35,451 bases of DNA, taken from positions 1-35,451 of the forward strand of contig JACCLL010000091.1 of the NCBI GenBank assembly GCA_013425325.1. Direction: 5' to 3'. Position numbers and translations under genes: made by a program. Each line of letters begins with the position of its first letter. Position 1 is the stretch's first letter. A model generated the notes under the pieces. That model was not told the origin of the DNA, searched no databases, and saw only the letters and a list, made by a program, of their open reading frames with translations. The DNA comes from Microcaldota archaeon. Its GTDB lineage: Archaea; Micrarchaeota; Micrarchaeia; Norongarragalinales; UBA8480. This document shows, piece after piece, positions 1-8,684 of the stretch.

Positions 1-4
1 AGCA

Positions 5-1540
5 GTGGACGTAGTTACCGGCGAACCGTCAGTAAAACTATTGGCTTACTTGGAAAAGCCGTTTGACTTGGCAGTCGCAAGCGCGCGGTCCTGCTACAAC
101 CCCAAACTCATTTTCACGCAAGAAGTTACCGACAAGCACCGCGATTTGATAGGCAAAAGCATTTACGAAGCCGGCCACCACACTCCCTTCCAGCACCCTG
201 CCTTCGTGTTCGGGTTCGAAAACATTTCCCGCCAGTTCACCTGGACTTTCCTCCACAGCCACCCTTACTACAACTCCGAGCAGTCTTCCCAGCGCTACAA
301 CGTCTTGGACGAAGCACGGGTTTACGTCCCTCCTTTGAGCGCCGAAGACCGCAAGGTTTACGAAAACGCGGTTGTCAAAGCCTGGGAAGCGTACAACGAG
401 TTGTCGAGAATTCTTTTGGACGACACGCGCAAGACGATGTCGGGAATTGCGAGAATAAAGGGCTTGAACGAAAAACAGTTGGCCACCGAGGCGGAGAAAA
501 AGGCGATTGAAACCGCGCGCTACGTCGTTCCCGTCGCGGCGTTCACGTCGATGTACCACACTATTTCCGGAATCGAGTTGCACCGGTATTTACGAATGGC
601 AAACTCGGGGGACGCTCCGACTGAAACCAATCAAGTTGTTCGCGCGATGGTTGACGAAGTAAAGAAAGTTGACCCCAGTTTTTTCGAAAAAATAGGCCAG
701 GAACCGATTCCTTTGCAGGAACTTCCGGAGCACAAGAACGGCGTGCAGTCAAGCGACGAATTCAACGCAGAGTTCGACGCGCAACTCGGCGGCTTGCACT
801 CAAAGCTCGTGAGCTTCGACCCGAACGCGGAAACACTCGTTGCTGACGCCGTGCGCGAAGTCCACGGCGCGACACGCGCTTTGCTGTCGGACGAAGCTGC
901 TTTGGATTTAGTGTTGAACCCGGCCAAGAACCCGCATTTGCTTGACACTCTCAACTCTTGGACGCACTCGCCCATTACGCGCGCGTTGAACCACGCGACT
1001 TACGTTTTCAAGAAGAAAATCAGCCACACGGGCGACTCGCAGAACCAGAGGCACAGGACGACTCCTGCGTCGAGGCCGTTGCTGACTAAAACCCACTCGA
1101 AAGAACCGGATTTCATTACGCCTGAACCGATTGCGCAAAACCCCGCTGCCACTGCAGTCTACCAAACGGCCATGGCGGACTTGTGGAACGCGAAAAACGA
1201 GTTGATCGAACGCGGCGTTCCAGCTGAATTCGCGTGCTATCTTCTCCCCAACGCAGTCGCATTGCGGTTCACCGAGTCCGCGCCGTTGATTCACTGGCTG
1301 CACAAGGCCCGCTTGCGCACCTGCTTCAACGCCCAACGCGAAATCTTTGACTTGACGATGCAGGAACTAAAGCAAATCCGGGCGGTGCATCCCCGGCTCG
1401 CGAAGCACATCGGGCCCGCGTGCTACGCTAGAAACGGCCTCGTCGAGGAAAAGCCGTTGGAAGGCCCTTGCCCCGAAGGCGTGCGCTGGTGCGGCATTAC
1501 GGTGTGGAAAAACTTTCCGAACGTCAAAAGACCGTTTTAG
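5..1540 (+). CDS. thyX: FAD-dependent thymidylate synthase ThyX-like, tandem two-domain protein (start uncertain, near window edge)
   Basis: 511-aa ORF; N-terminal half has NSEQSSQRYN (second half of the ThyX motif), C-terminal half has QRHRTTPASR (RHRxxxxxS-like); ThyX-like helical context in both halves. GTG at position 5 may not be the true start. Confidence 0.85.
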   Translation: MDVVTGEPSVKLLAYLEKPFDLAVASARSCYNPKLIFTQEVTDKHRDLIGKSIYEAGHHTPFQHPAFVFGFENISRQFTWTFLHSHPYYNSEQSSQRYNVLDEARVYVPPLSAEDRKVYENAVVKAWEAYNELSRILLDDTRKTMSGIARIKGLNEKQLATEAEKKAIETARYVVPVAAFTSMYHTISGIELHRYLRMANSGDAPTETNQVVRAMVDEVKKVDPSFFEKIGQEPIPLQELPEHKNGVQSSDEFNAEFDAQLGGLHSKLVSFDPNAETLVADAVREVHGATRALLSDEAALDLVLNPAKNPHLLDTLNSWTHSPITRALNHATYVFKKKISHTGDSQNQRHRTTPASRPLLTKTHSKEPDFITPEPIAQNPAATAVYQTAMADLWNAKNELIERGVPAEFACYLLPNAVALRFTESAPLIHWLHKARLRTCFNAQREIFDLTMQELKQIRAVHPRLAKHIGPACYARNGLVEEKPLEGPCPEGVRWCGITVWKNFPNVKRPF

Positions 1541-1550
1541 GTGATTTCAG

Positions 1551-2792
1551 TTGAACCGATTCAGAGACTCCCTAGACAAAGTAGACCCGATCGTATTTGG
1601 CTTGATCGAGAAAGAAAGAAAACGCCAGCAAGACGGACTGGAAATGATTCCCAGCGAGTCGTTTGCTTCACTTGCTGTGCTCCAGGCACTTGGTTCCGTG
1701 CTTAACAACAAGTATTCGGAAGGCTATCCCGGCAAAAGGTATTACGGCGGAAACCAGGTGGTCGATGAAGTCGAGTCCCTCGCAATAGAACGCGTAAAGA
1801 AGGTATTCGGCTGCGAGCACGTCAACGTCCAGCCCTACTCCGGCTCTCCCGCTAACGTGGAAGTCTACTCCGCTTTAATGGAACTCGGGGACACCGCGCT
1901 TGCAATGAGCTTGTCGGAAGGCGGGCACTTGACGCACGGCCACAAAGTCAGCTTCACGGGAAAAGCTTGGAAGTTCGTGCACTATGGAGTAAGCAGGAAA
2001 GACGAGCGCATTGACTTAGAGCAAGTGCGCGCGCTGGCGCGCGAGCACAAGCCGAAAATAATCGTTTGCGGAGCAACCGCTTACTCAAGAATCATTCCGT
2101 TCAAGGAATTCGCTGAAATCGCTCACGAAGTCGGCGCTTACGCAATGGCCGACATGTCACACCTTGCAGGACTGGTTGCCGCAGGAGCGCATCCTTCTCC
2201 GTTTCCGCACATGGACGTCGTTACTACGACGACGCACAAGACTTTCAACGGACCCCGCGGCGCAGTAATAATGTGTCGAGAAGAGCTTGCGCAGAAGGTC
2301 GACAAAGCCGTTTTTCCGGGAATGCAGGGCGGGCCACACAACCACGTCACCGCGGGGATAGCCGTCGCAGCCGGGCTGATGCTAAAGCCCGAGTTCAAGG
2401 CGTACGGAAAGCAGGTAGTGAAAAACGCGGCTGCGCTCGCGAAAACGCTTTCGGAAAGCGTTCGCATTATTTCAGGAGGAACCGACAATCACTTGGTTCT
2501 AGCCGACGTTTCAAAAGCAGGCGTGTCCGGCAAGGAAGCGGAAACCGCGCTCGACCAAGCACTTATTACCGTGAACAAGAACATGATTCCCTTTGACCCA
2601 AGACAGCCGTTCGACCCTTCAGGAATAAGAATGGGCACCCCCGCGATTACGAGCAGGGGATTCAACGAAAGCGAGTGCAGTGAAATAGGCGGCTTGATTG
2701 CCAGAGTCGTGAAAAACCACTCCGATTCTCAAGCGCTTTCTTCAGTCAAGCAAAGAGTCCTGGAACTGACTGCGGCGCATCCGATGTACTAG
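1551..2792 (+). CDS. glyA: Serine hydroxymethyltransferase
   Basis: 413-aa ORF with SHMT hallmarks: EMIPSESFAS, NKYSEGYPGKRYYGGN, VTTTTHKTFNGPRGA (PLP lysine), PFDPSGIRMGTPAITSRG; TTG start. Confidence 0.97.
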   Translation: MNRFRDSLDKVDPIVFGLIEKERKRQQDGLEMIPSESFASLAVLQALGSVLNNKYSEGYPGKRYYGGNQVVDEVESLAIERVKKVFGCEHVNVQPYSGSPANVEVYSALMELGDTALAMSLSEGGHLTHGHKVSFTGKAWKFVHYGVSRKDERIDLEQVRALAREHKPKIIVCGATAYSRIIPFKEFAEIAHEVGAYAMADMSHLAGLVAAGAHPSPFPHMDVVTTTTHKTFNGPRGAVIMCREELAQKVDKAVFPGMQGGPHNHVTAGIAVAAGLMLKPEFKAYGKQVVKNAAALAKTLSESVRIISGGTDNHLVLADVSKAGVSGKEAETALDQALITVNKNMIPFDPRQPFDPSGIRMGTPAITSRGFNESECSEIGGLIARVVKNHSDSQALSSVKQRVLELTAAHPMY

Positions 2793-2796
2793 AAAA

Positions 2797-2907
2797 TGCG
2801 GCCACCGGGATTTTCGCGCAAGCGAAAAGCCGCAAAACTTTTTGCTTGAAATCGAACCCGGGTCTCGAGCTTGGGAAGCTCACGTGCTACCACTGTACCA
2901 TGGCCGC
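2797..2907 (-). tRNA. tRNA-Gly (anticodon CCC) interrupted by a T-loop intron; CCA not encoded
   Basis: Minus strand: GCGGCCA acceptor / TGGCCGC, anticodon arm TGAGC-TTCCCAA-GCTCG, variable AGAC, T-stem CCGGG/CCCGG. The T-loop becomes TTCGATT after removal of 40 nt. Confidence 0.9.
2811..2850 (-). other. Predicted 40-nt non-canonical tRNA intron in the T-loop (between tRNA positions 59 and 60)
   Basis: Exon TTCG pairs with intron CGAA (4-bp helix), 3' bulge AAT, 5' bulge ATT(T), intron stem CAAGC/GCTTG; cutting AT^T and AA^T restores TTCGATT. Confidence 0.8.
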
Positions 2908-2957
2908 ATCCAACTCTTTTTATTTGGTTGAAACCAATTTTTAACGAAGTGGTTTAA

Positions 2958-3833
2958 TTGAAAGTCAGGAAAGCAGTTGTTCTCGCAGCCGGCTTCGGCA
3001 CCCGCTTCCTTCCCGCGACGAAGGCGCAGCCGAAGGAAATGCTGCCAATAATCGACAAGCCAATCATCCAGTACGTGGTGGAAGAAGTCCTAGAAGCGGG
3101 CATTCGCGACATAATTATAGTGACCGGGAGAGGAAAGCACAATATCGAAAACCACTTCGACCGCAGCCCCGACTTGGAACTGCACCTGCTGAAAAAAGAC
3201 GACAAGGAAAAACTCGCGCAAGTCGAGAAAATATCGAAAATGGCCGACGTTTTCTACGTGAGGCAAAAAGAGCAGAAGGGGTTGCCTGACGCAATTTACT
3301 GCGCCCGTGACCACATCAACGGAGAACCTTTCGCGGTATTGTACGGCGACGACTTTTTCACTGGAAAAAATCCACTGAAAGAACTGCTCGACGTTTTCAA
3401 CAAATACCAGTCATCAGTTGTCGGCGTAACCGAAGTCCCGCGGAAAGAAGTTCACCGCTACGGAGTAATTAAAGGCAGGGAAATCGAGCCAAGCGTCTAC
3501 GAAATGGATGACGTCGTCGAAAAACCGCGCGTGGAAGACGCGCCTTCCAATCTAGTGAATAATGGGCGCTTGGTTTTAACGCCGGAATACTTTGAAGCAA
3601 TCGAGCAAACGCCTTTAGTCAAGGGAGAGAAATGGTGGCCCGATGCAGCGCGAATTCTCATGAAGAAACAAAAGTTTTACGCCAAGCGAATGGACGCCAA
3701 GTGGCATGCCGTCGGCGACAAAACCAACTACGTAAAAACAACCATCGAGTTTGCGTTAAAGCGCGACGACATGAAAAACGAAATCAAAGCCTATTTGCAG
3801 GAGCTGGAGAAAAAGAATTTCGTCCTGGATTAG
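2958..3833 (+). CDS. galU: UTP--glucose-1-phosphate uridylyltransferase (GalU-like nucleotidyltransferase)
   Basis: KAVVLAAGFGTRFLPATKAQPKEMLPIIDKPIIQYVVEE, LYGDDFF, VGVTEVPRKEVHRYGVI; 291 aa; TTG start. Confidence 0.93.
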   Translation: MKVRKAVVLAAGFGTRFLPATKAQPKEMLPIIDKPIIQYVVEEVLEAGIRDIIIVTGRGKHNIENHFDRSPDLELHLLKKDDKEKLAQVEKISKMADVFYVRQKEQKGLPDAIYCARDHINGEPFAVLYGDDFFTGKNPLKELLDVFNKYQSSVVGVTEVPRKEVHRYGVIKGREIEPSVYEMDDVVEKPRVEDAPSNLVNNGRLVLTPEYFEAIEQTPLVKGEKWWPDAARILMKKQKFYAKRMDAKWHAVGDKTNYVKTTIEFALKRDDMKNEIKAYLQELEKKNFVLD

Positions 3834-4975
3834 CTCAGCAGGCTTTCGTACAACCGCGCGTGTGCTTCAGCCATTTTCTCGGAAGAGAATTTCCTCGAGT
3901 TTTTTAACGCGTTTTGGGAAATGCGCGAGCGAAGCTTCACGCTGCCGCAAAGTTGTTTCAGTGCTTCGGCAAGCGATTCGGCGTCTCTGGGTTTTACGAC
4001 CAGCGAGTCAACGCCTTTTTCAACCGGTAACCCAATGTCAGTTACTATTGGCGCGCAGCCGCTCGCCATTGCCTCAAGCAATGAAACGGGAACTCCTTCG
4101 GAGAGGCTGGGCAGCACGAAAACGTCTGACGCCGCTAGTATTGCCGGCGTGTCGGTCCGGTGGCCCAAGAAAAATACGTTGTTTAAACCCAGTTTTTTGG
4201 CAAGCGCTTCCAACCGGCTTCGCTCGGGCCCGTCGCCTGCAATCAATAAAACCGAGTTTTTGCCGCTTTTCTTGAACGCCTGCAGCAGGTAGTCGACTCC
4301 TTTGACTTTGCTGAGGCGGCCCACGAAAGTAACAACTGTTTCGCCGTTTATTCCGAGTTCTTTCTTCAGCCGCGCGGCTTTCGCGGAATGCGTTTTCCTG
4401 TCGAACGCTTCTAATTGAATGCCGCTCGGAATCACGACCGCGTTTTTGGCGAAAACCCTTTTTTCGGCAAAGCGCTTTTTCTCGCCTTCGCTGAGGAAAA
4501 CGGTTGCGTCGGCGCTGCCGTAAACGAGTTTCTCAAATCCAAGCAACGCCGCGTTTAACGCCGCGGAGTACTGGCCGCTCGCGATTCCATGCGGCGTGAC
4601 TACGACTTTCTTGCCGCGCAGCCGGCCGGCAACGAGGCCGAAAAAGCCGGCTACTAGGCCGTGGGCGTGAACCAAGTCGTATTCCAGTTCAAGTGCTTTA
4701 GCGAATGAAAACAGGTTGAACGAGGGGTTGCGCAGGAAAAAGCCGGGAATCCAGGGCACGCGCTCGACGCGCACGCCGCCAACGACCTCCTTTACTGGAC
4801 TGCCGCGGAACTCGCGGGTAACGAGGGTAATCCTAGCTTTTTTCGAGAGTGCTTTGGCTAGCGTTTCGGCGTAAGTTTCTATTCCGCCTGACTTTATCGG
4901 GTCTTGTCCTTTGTTCGAGCCGAAAGGAAACTCCTTTGACCCCAGGAAAAGCACTGCCGGCGCGTCAGTTTTCAT
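3830..4975 (-). CDS. Glycosyltransferase family 4 (GT-B fold)
   Basis: HAHGLVAGFFG, VTPHG, VTFVGRLSKVKGVDYLLQAF, LLIAGDGPERSRLEALAKKLG, VFVLPSLSEGVPVSLLEAMASG. Confidence 0.93.
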   Translation of the reverse strand: MKTDAPAVLFLGSKEFPFGSNKGQDPIKSGGIETYAETLAKALSKKARITLVTREFRGSPVKEVVGGVRVERVPWIPGFFLRNPSFNLFSFAKALELEYDLVHAHGLVAGFFGLVAGRLRGKKVVVTPHGIASGQYSAALNAALLGFEKLVYGSADATVFLSEGEKKRFAEKRVFAKNAVVIPSGIQLEAFDRKTHSAKAARLKKELGINGETVVTFVGRLSKVKGVDYLLQAFKKSGKNSVLLIAGDGPERSRLEALAKKLGLNNVFFLGHRTDTPAILAASDVFVLPSLSEGVPVSLLEAMASGCAPIVTDIGLPVEKGVDSLVVKPRDAESLAEALKQLCGSVKLRSRISQNALKNSRKFSSEKMAEAHARLYESLLS

Positions 4976-5031
4976 TTATTAAATCCCTTTTGAGATAAGA
5001 TAATCTAGCGTTTTTTATTAAAGTGAGGGGT

Positions 5032-5952
5032 ATGAAAGCACTCGTAACCGGAGGAGCGGGCTTCATCGGCTCGCACGTAGTCGGCCTGCTTCTCGAAAAC
5101 GGTTTTGAAACAGCGGTAGTCGACAACCTCTCTACTGGAAAGAAGGGCAACGTAAACCCCGTCGCATCCTTGCAAGCCGTCGACATAACGAATGAAGGTG
5201 CGTTGGAACAGGTTTTCGTTAAGGAAAAGCCGGAAATAGTTTTCCACTTGGCCGCTCAGGCGAATGCCCGCGTTTCCGCAGAAAACCCGTTGTTCGACGC
5301 CAAGACGAATCTTCTCGGTTCAATAAACGTTTTGGAATGCTGCAGAAAACACGGAGTAAAGAAAATAGTTTATTCCTCTTCCTGCGCGGTTTACGGCAAA
5401 CCGCAGGCCGTTCCCGTGAACGAAGCGCACGAGATTGCGCCCGTACTGCCGTACGGCGCGTCAAAGCACGCGGTCGAACACTACCTCGAAATATACCGCG
5501 GTCTTTACGGAATTGACTTCGTTGCGCTGCGTTACGCCAACGTCTACGGTCCCCGCCAGGACGGAAAAGGAGAGGGGGGTGTGATAGCAGTTTTCACTGA
5601 AAAACTGCTTTCCGGCGCTGCGTTGACTGTAAACGGCGACGGCGAGCAGATGCGTGAATTCGTTTTCGTGAAAGACGTCGCCAAGGCCAACTTGGCTGCG
5701 GCAACGCGCTCAGCGTCAAAGCGTTTCCTCAACATCGGCAGCGGAAACGAAACTTCAGTAAACCAATTGGTTTCGCTATTGCAACAGGCAACGAAGTTGA
5801 AGCCGAAAGTAGTTCATGCCGCCCCGGTTGCGGGCGAAGTGCGCCGAATGCTCTTGGACTCCTCGCTGGCCGCAGCGGAACTCGGTTGGAAACCGACTGT
5901 TTCAATAAGCGAAGGACTTCGCGAGACAATTGATTGGGCGAAGGGGCGTTGA
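5032..5952 (+). CDS. NAD-dependent epimerase/dehydratase, UDP-glucose 4-epimerase-like
   Basis: MKALVTGGAGFIGSHVV Rossmann motif, SSSCAVYG, YGASKHAVEHY catalytic YxxxK, RYANVYGPRQ. ATG at 5032 preferred over GTG at 5023. Confidence 0.93.
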   Translation: MKALVTGGAGFIGSHVVGLLLENGFETAVVDNLSTGKKGNVNPVASLQAVDITNEGALEQVFVKEKPEIVFHLAAQANARVSAENPLFDAKTNLLGSINVLECCRKHGVKKIVYSSSCAVYGKPQAVPVNEAHEIAPVLPYGASKHAVEHYLEIYRGLYGIDFVALRYANVYGPRQDGKGEGGVIAVFTEKLLSGAALTVNGDGEQMREFVFVKDVAKANLAAATRSASKRFLNIGSGNETSVNQLVSLLQQATKLKPKVVHAAPVAGEVRRMLLDSSLAAAELGWKPTVSISEGLRETIDWAKGR

Positions 5953-5954
5953 AC

Positions 5955-6899
5955 ATGACAAGCTTGAACATTGCCGTAATCGGCGAAGACCCGTCCCTCA
6001 GAGAAAAAGTCTGCCACGCGCTGGCCAAGAAAGGCACAGCGGACGAAATCGCTTTCTACAACTCTAGCTTCCAAGGAAAGCTGGTTACGTGCGTCGACGC
6101 CGTCCAGTTTCCGCAGAAAATACCTTCCCTTGTGTTCGCGTTGAACTTGTCGAACTACTGCGTTCTGATTGCCAATTCGTTGACTCCCGCGGTCGGCGAG
6201 TGCATTGTCGCCGCCGACTTCCTGGCAAAAAACGGCTGCATAATCTCGGAAAACCCGGATCAGTTCGCGCCATTCGTCAAAAACACTGCACTCGAGCAAT
6301 GGAAGCGCTTTTCCTCAATCGACGAAGCGAGGACGGAAATCCTTTCATTCGAACCAAATGCAGTCGAAGGCCCCGCAAAAGGAGTAGTCGACCACTCGTT
6401 TGAAGTCAAGGGCGTCGGAAGCGTTGCGTTGGGCGTAATGCTGCGCGGAACCCTGAAAGTCCACGACAAGCTTACGGCGTTTCCTTCTGGAAAGGCGGTT
6501 GAAGTACGCAGCATACAAAAGCAAGACCATGACGTTGAACGCGCGGAGTGCTGGGACCGCTTCGGCATTTCAATGAAAGGCGCGACCAGCGCAGACGTCG
6601 GCAAAGGAGACTTTTTGAGTGTAGCTCAGTTTAAAACCGTTTCACAACTCGACGTGGAAGTCGAGGCGTCGAAGTTCTTGAAAGAGCCAATCGGCAAAAC
6701 AGAGTCAAAAGAAACGCTTCACGCCTCCGTCGGACTGCAAGTGGTTCCCTGCGAGTTAACCGGCCAAGCCAATGCAGGATCGAAGACGCGAGTAAAACTG
6801 GCGTTTCAAAAACCGATTGCTTTTGACGCGGGCGACGTGCTCTTGCTGCTGCGCCTGGACGCAAAGGGCCTGCGCGTCGCTGGAAAAGCAGTTTTATAG
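5955..6899 (+). CDS. Translation factor-like protein with EF-Tu domain-2 module and degenerate GTPase domain (SelB-like paralog?)
   Basis: Central region FEVKGVGSVALGVMLRGTLKVHDKLTAFPSGKAVEVRSIQ...AECWDRFGISMKGATSADVGKGDFLS matches EF-Tu/SelB domain 2; N-terminus MTSLNIAVIGEDPSLREKV lacks GxxxxGK[ST]. Confidence 0.75.
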   Translation: MTSLNIAVIGEDPSLREKVCHALAKKGTADEIAFYNSSFQGKLVTCVDAVQFPQKIPSLVFALNLSNYCVLIANSLTPAVGECIVAADFLAKNGCIISENPDQFAPFVKNTALEQWKRFSSIDEARTEILSFEPNAVEGPAKGVVDHSFEVKGVGSVALGVMLRGTLKVHDKLTAFPSGKAVEVRSIQKQDHDVERAECWDRFGISMKGATSADVGKGDFLSVAQFKTVSQLDVEVEASKFLKEPIGKTESKETLHASVGLQVVPCELTGQANAGSKTRVKLAFQKPIAFDAGDVLLLLRLDAKGLRVAGKAVL

Positions 6900-6934
6900 C
6901 CTGTTTTGGAGTTATTGCTACTGCGTGTCTCATT

Positions 6935-7615
6935 ATGAACGAAAAACGTTTTGCATCCTATGGACCGGCGCCGGTTCCAAATGAAAATCAACTGATTTCA
7001 GAGCTTGATAGACTGCCTCCAAAGTTTGCTGCGGCTAAAAAACAGGCGTTTATAACCAGGGACGTCAGTGTTCTGATTGCCGAAGAACTCAGGAGGCAAG
7101 GCACCGAAGTTAACCTCGAGTTAGTAAAGGCCGCTCATTTGGCGCGTCCAATTTCTCGTCACAAGGGAGTCGGTTCCGTGGAGGGAGTCGGCGCGGTGAA
7201 GGGCGTCGTTCACACGCAGATAACCAAAGAGCTTTTGAAACGCCATTTCAAGTCAGATGCATTGGCTTCAATGATTTCAAAATACTATTCTCTGAGAAAC
7301 CCCCGGGTAATAGAACACCTGAAAACCGAAGACGTGCCGTTCCTGATCGGAGGGTATATGGTTTGGGGAGAGCACAGCGTTGAAAAAGGTTGGAATCACA
7401 GCGTTCACCACCCTGACGAAATTTTAGCCAAGTACTTGGAGGGCGCTGAAAAAGATGCTCGAACGCGGGAAGCGAGATTCAATTATCTTACGGAAGAGTA
7501 TGATAACGGCGTAAAGCCCTTGGCGGAGTGGTTGGCATCAAAGGGAGTGGACTTGAACGGCATCGCAAGGGAAGTTAATCGTAGGGTACGCGAAGGCGCT
7601 TATAACCACCTTTGA
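6935..7615 (+). CDS. Conserved hypothetical protein, copy A of paralog pair (possible HD-derived fold)
   Basis: 226-aa ORF strongly similar to 11481..12146: AAHLARP, RHxGxGS, HLxTExxPFLIGGYMxWG, WxHSV. Helical pattern resembles HD domains but the HD dyad is replaced by AR. Confidence 0.8.
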   Translation: MNEKRFASYGPAPVPNENQLISELDRLPPKFAAAKKQAFITRDVSVLIAEELRRQGTEVNLELVKAAHLARPISRHKGVGSVEGVGAVKGVVHTQITKELLKRHFKSDALASMISKYYSLRNPRVIEHLKTEDVPFLIGGYMVWGEHSVEKGWNHSVHHPDEILAKYLEGAEKDARTREARFNYLTEEYDNGVKPLAEWLASKGVDLNGIAREVNRRVREGAYNHL

Positions 7616-7664
7616 ACTCTGTTTTATAATCCTGTTTTTCTTTTTGTTACCAACGGTGATTTAA

Positions 7665-8660
7665 ATGAACGTAATGGTCGTCGGCGCGGGAATGATGGGT
7701 TTCAACCACGTACGCAACTTCAGCAGCTTCAACAACGTAAAGCACGTAATAGTCGTTGATTCGTCCGAGGAGGCGCTGAAGAAAGTCAGTTCATTGGGCC
7801 ACTGTGGCACGGTTTCCGCCTACAAGACCATAGAGGAAGCGCTGAAAAACGAAAACGTCGACGCGGCGACCATAATAGTTCCGACTAATTCTCACTACAA
7901 AGTAGCTTCAAGCATTATTGCCAAAGGAATTCCGACCCTGGTTGAAAAACCGATTACTGAAACCATTGAAGACGGAAAGAAACTGATTACTGAAGCCAAA
8001 GACTGCGGCGTCATGCTCATGGTAGGACACATAGAGCGATTCAACCCGGCAGTGCAAGCGCTGAAGAAAAACATTCACCATTTGGGCGTTCCTTTCTATG
8101 CGTCGGTGCACCGCTTCGGCGTTCCGACAGAACGCGATGTCGGTCCCGCTTTCATAGACCAAGCGGTTCACGATATTGACATATTAACTTTTTTAGTTGG
8201 TAAGTACCCCTCAGAAGTTAGCGCCGTTGAGGCGAGAATCGCCGACAAGAAGAGCAACGACTTGTGTTCCGCAATATTCGAGTTCGGTTCATTCACGGCA
8301 ACCGTTGAAGCAAACCGCGTCACTCCGATAAAAAGCCGCGAGTTAGTCATCTTAGGCACGGCTGGTGCCGCCAAGCTCGACTATATTTCGCAGGACTTGA
8401 CGATAATGCGTGCAGACCACGTAACTACAAAGTACAGCACTTTCGACGAAATAGTGCTACGAGTAGGCAGGGGCACGGAAATAAAGCCTTACTTCGTTAA
8501 AGACGAGCCGCTGAAACTCGAGTTAATGCATTTCTTGGACTGCGTGAAAAACAAGAAAGAACCCCTAACAACCGGAATGGACGGTTTGCACGCGCTCGCC
8601 GCGGCAGTAGCAGGAATGAAGGCGGCCAAGAGCGGAAAGCGCGAGTCTATCTGTATTTAA
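7665..8660 (+). CDS. Gfo/Idh/MocA-family oxidoreductase (WbpB-like candidate)
   Basis: MNVMVVGAGMMGFNHVRNF, IIVPTNSHYKVA, GIPTLVEKPIT, MVGHIERFNPA, DQAVHDIDI. Confidence 0.95.
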   Translation: MNVMVVGAGMMGFNHVRNFSSFNNVKHVIVVDSSEEALKKVSSLGHCGTVSAYKTIEEALKNENVDAATIIVPTNSHYKVASSIIAKGIPTLVEKPITETIEDGKKLITEAKDCGVMLMVGHIERFNPAVQALKKNIHHLGVPFYASVHRFGVPTERDVGPAFIDQAVHDIDILTFLVGKYPSEVSAVEARIADKKSNDLCSAIFEFGSFTATVEANRVTPIKSRELVILGTAGAAKLDYISQDLTIMRADHVTTKYSTFDEIVLRVGRGTEIKPYFVKDEPLKLELMHFLDCVKNKKEPLTTGMDGLHALAAAVAGMKAAKSGKRESICI

Positions 8661-8661
8661 A
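8656..8661 (+). promoter_or_regulatory. Putative TATA box for the metallophosphoesterase-like gene
   Basis: TTTAAA about 27 nt upstream of ATG 8685; spacing fits an archaeal leaderless promoter. Confidence 0.4.
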
Positions 8662-8684
8662 CCGCGAAAGGGCATGCTTTTGTT

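Noticed and set aside
38-583. Antisense ORF (181 aa) opposite thyX and many similar antisense ORFs in the track (e.g. 908..1336-, 5814..6299-, 31269..32138-, 32185..32820-)
   Set aside because: They lie fully opposite confidently identified genes, show Arg/Ser-rich low-complexity composition typical of shadow ORFs in GC-rich codons, and have no recognisable domain.
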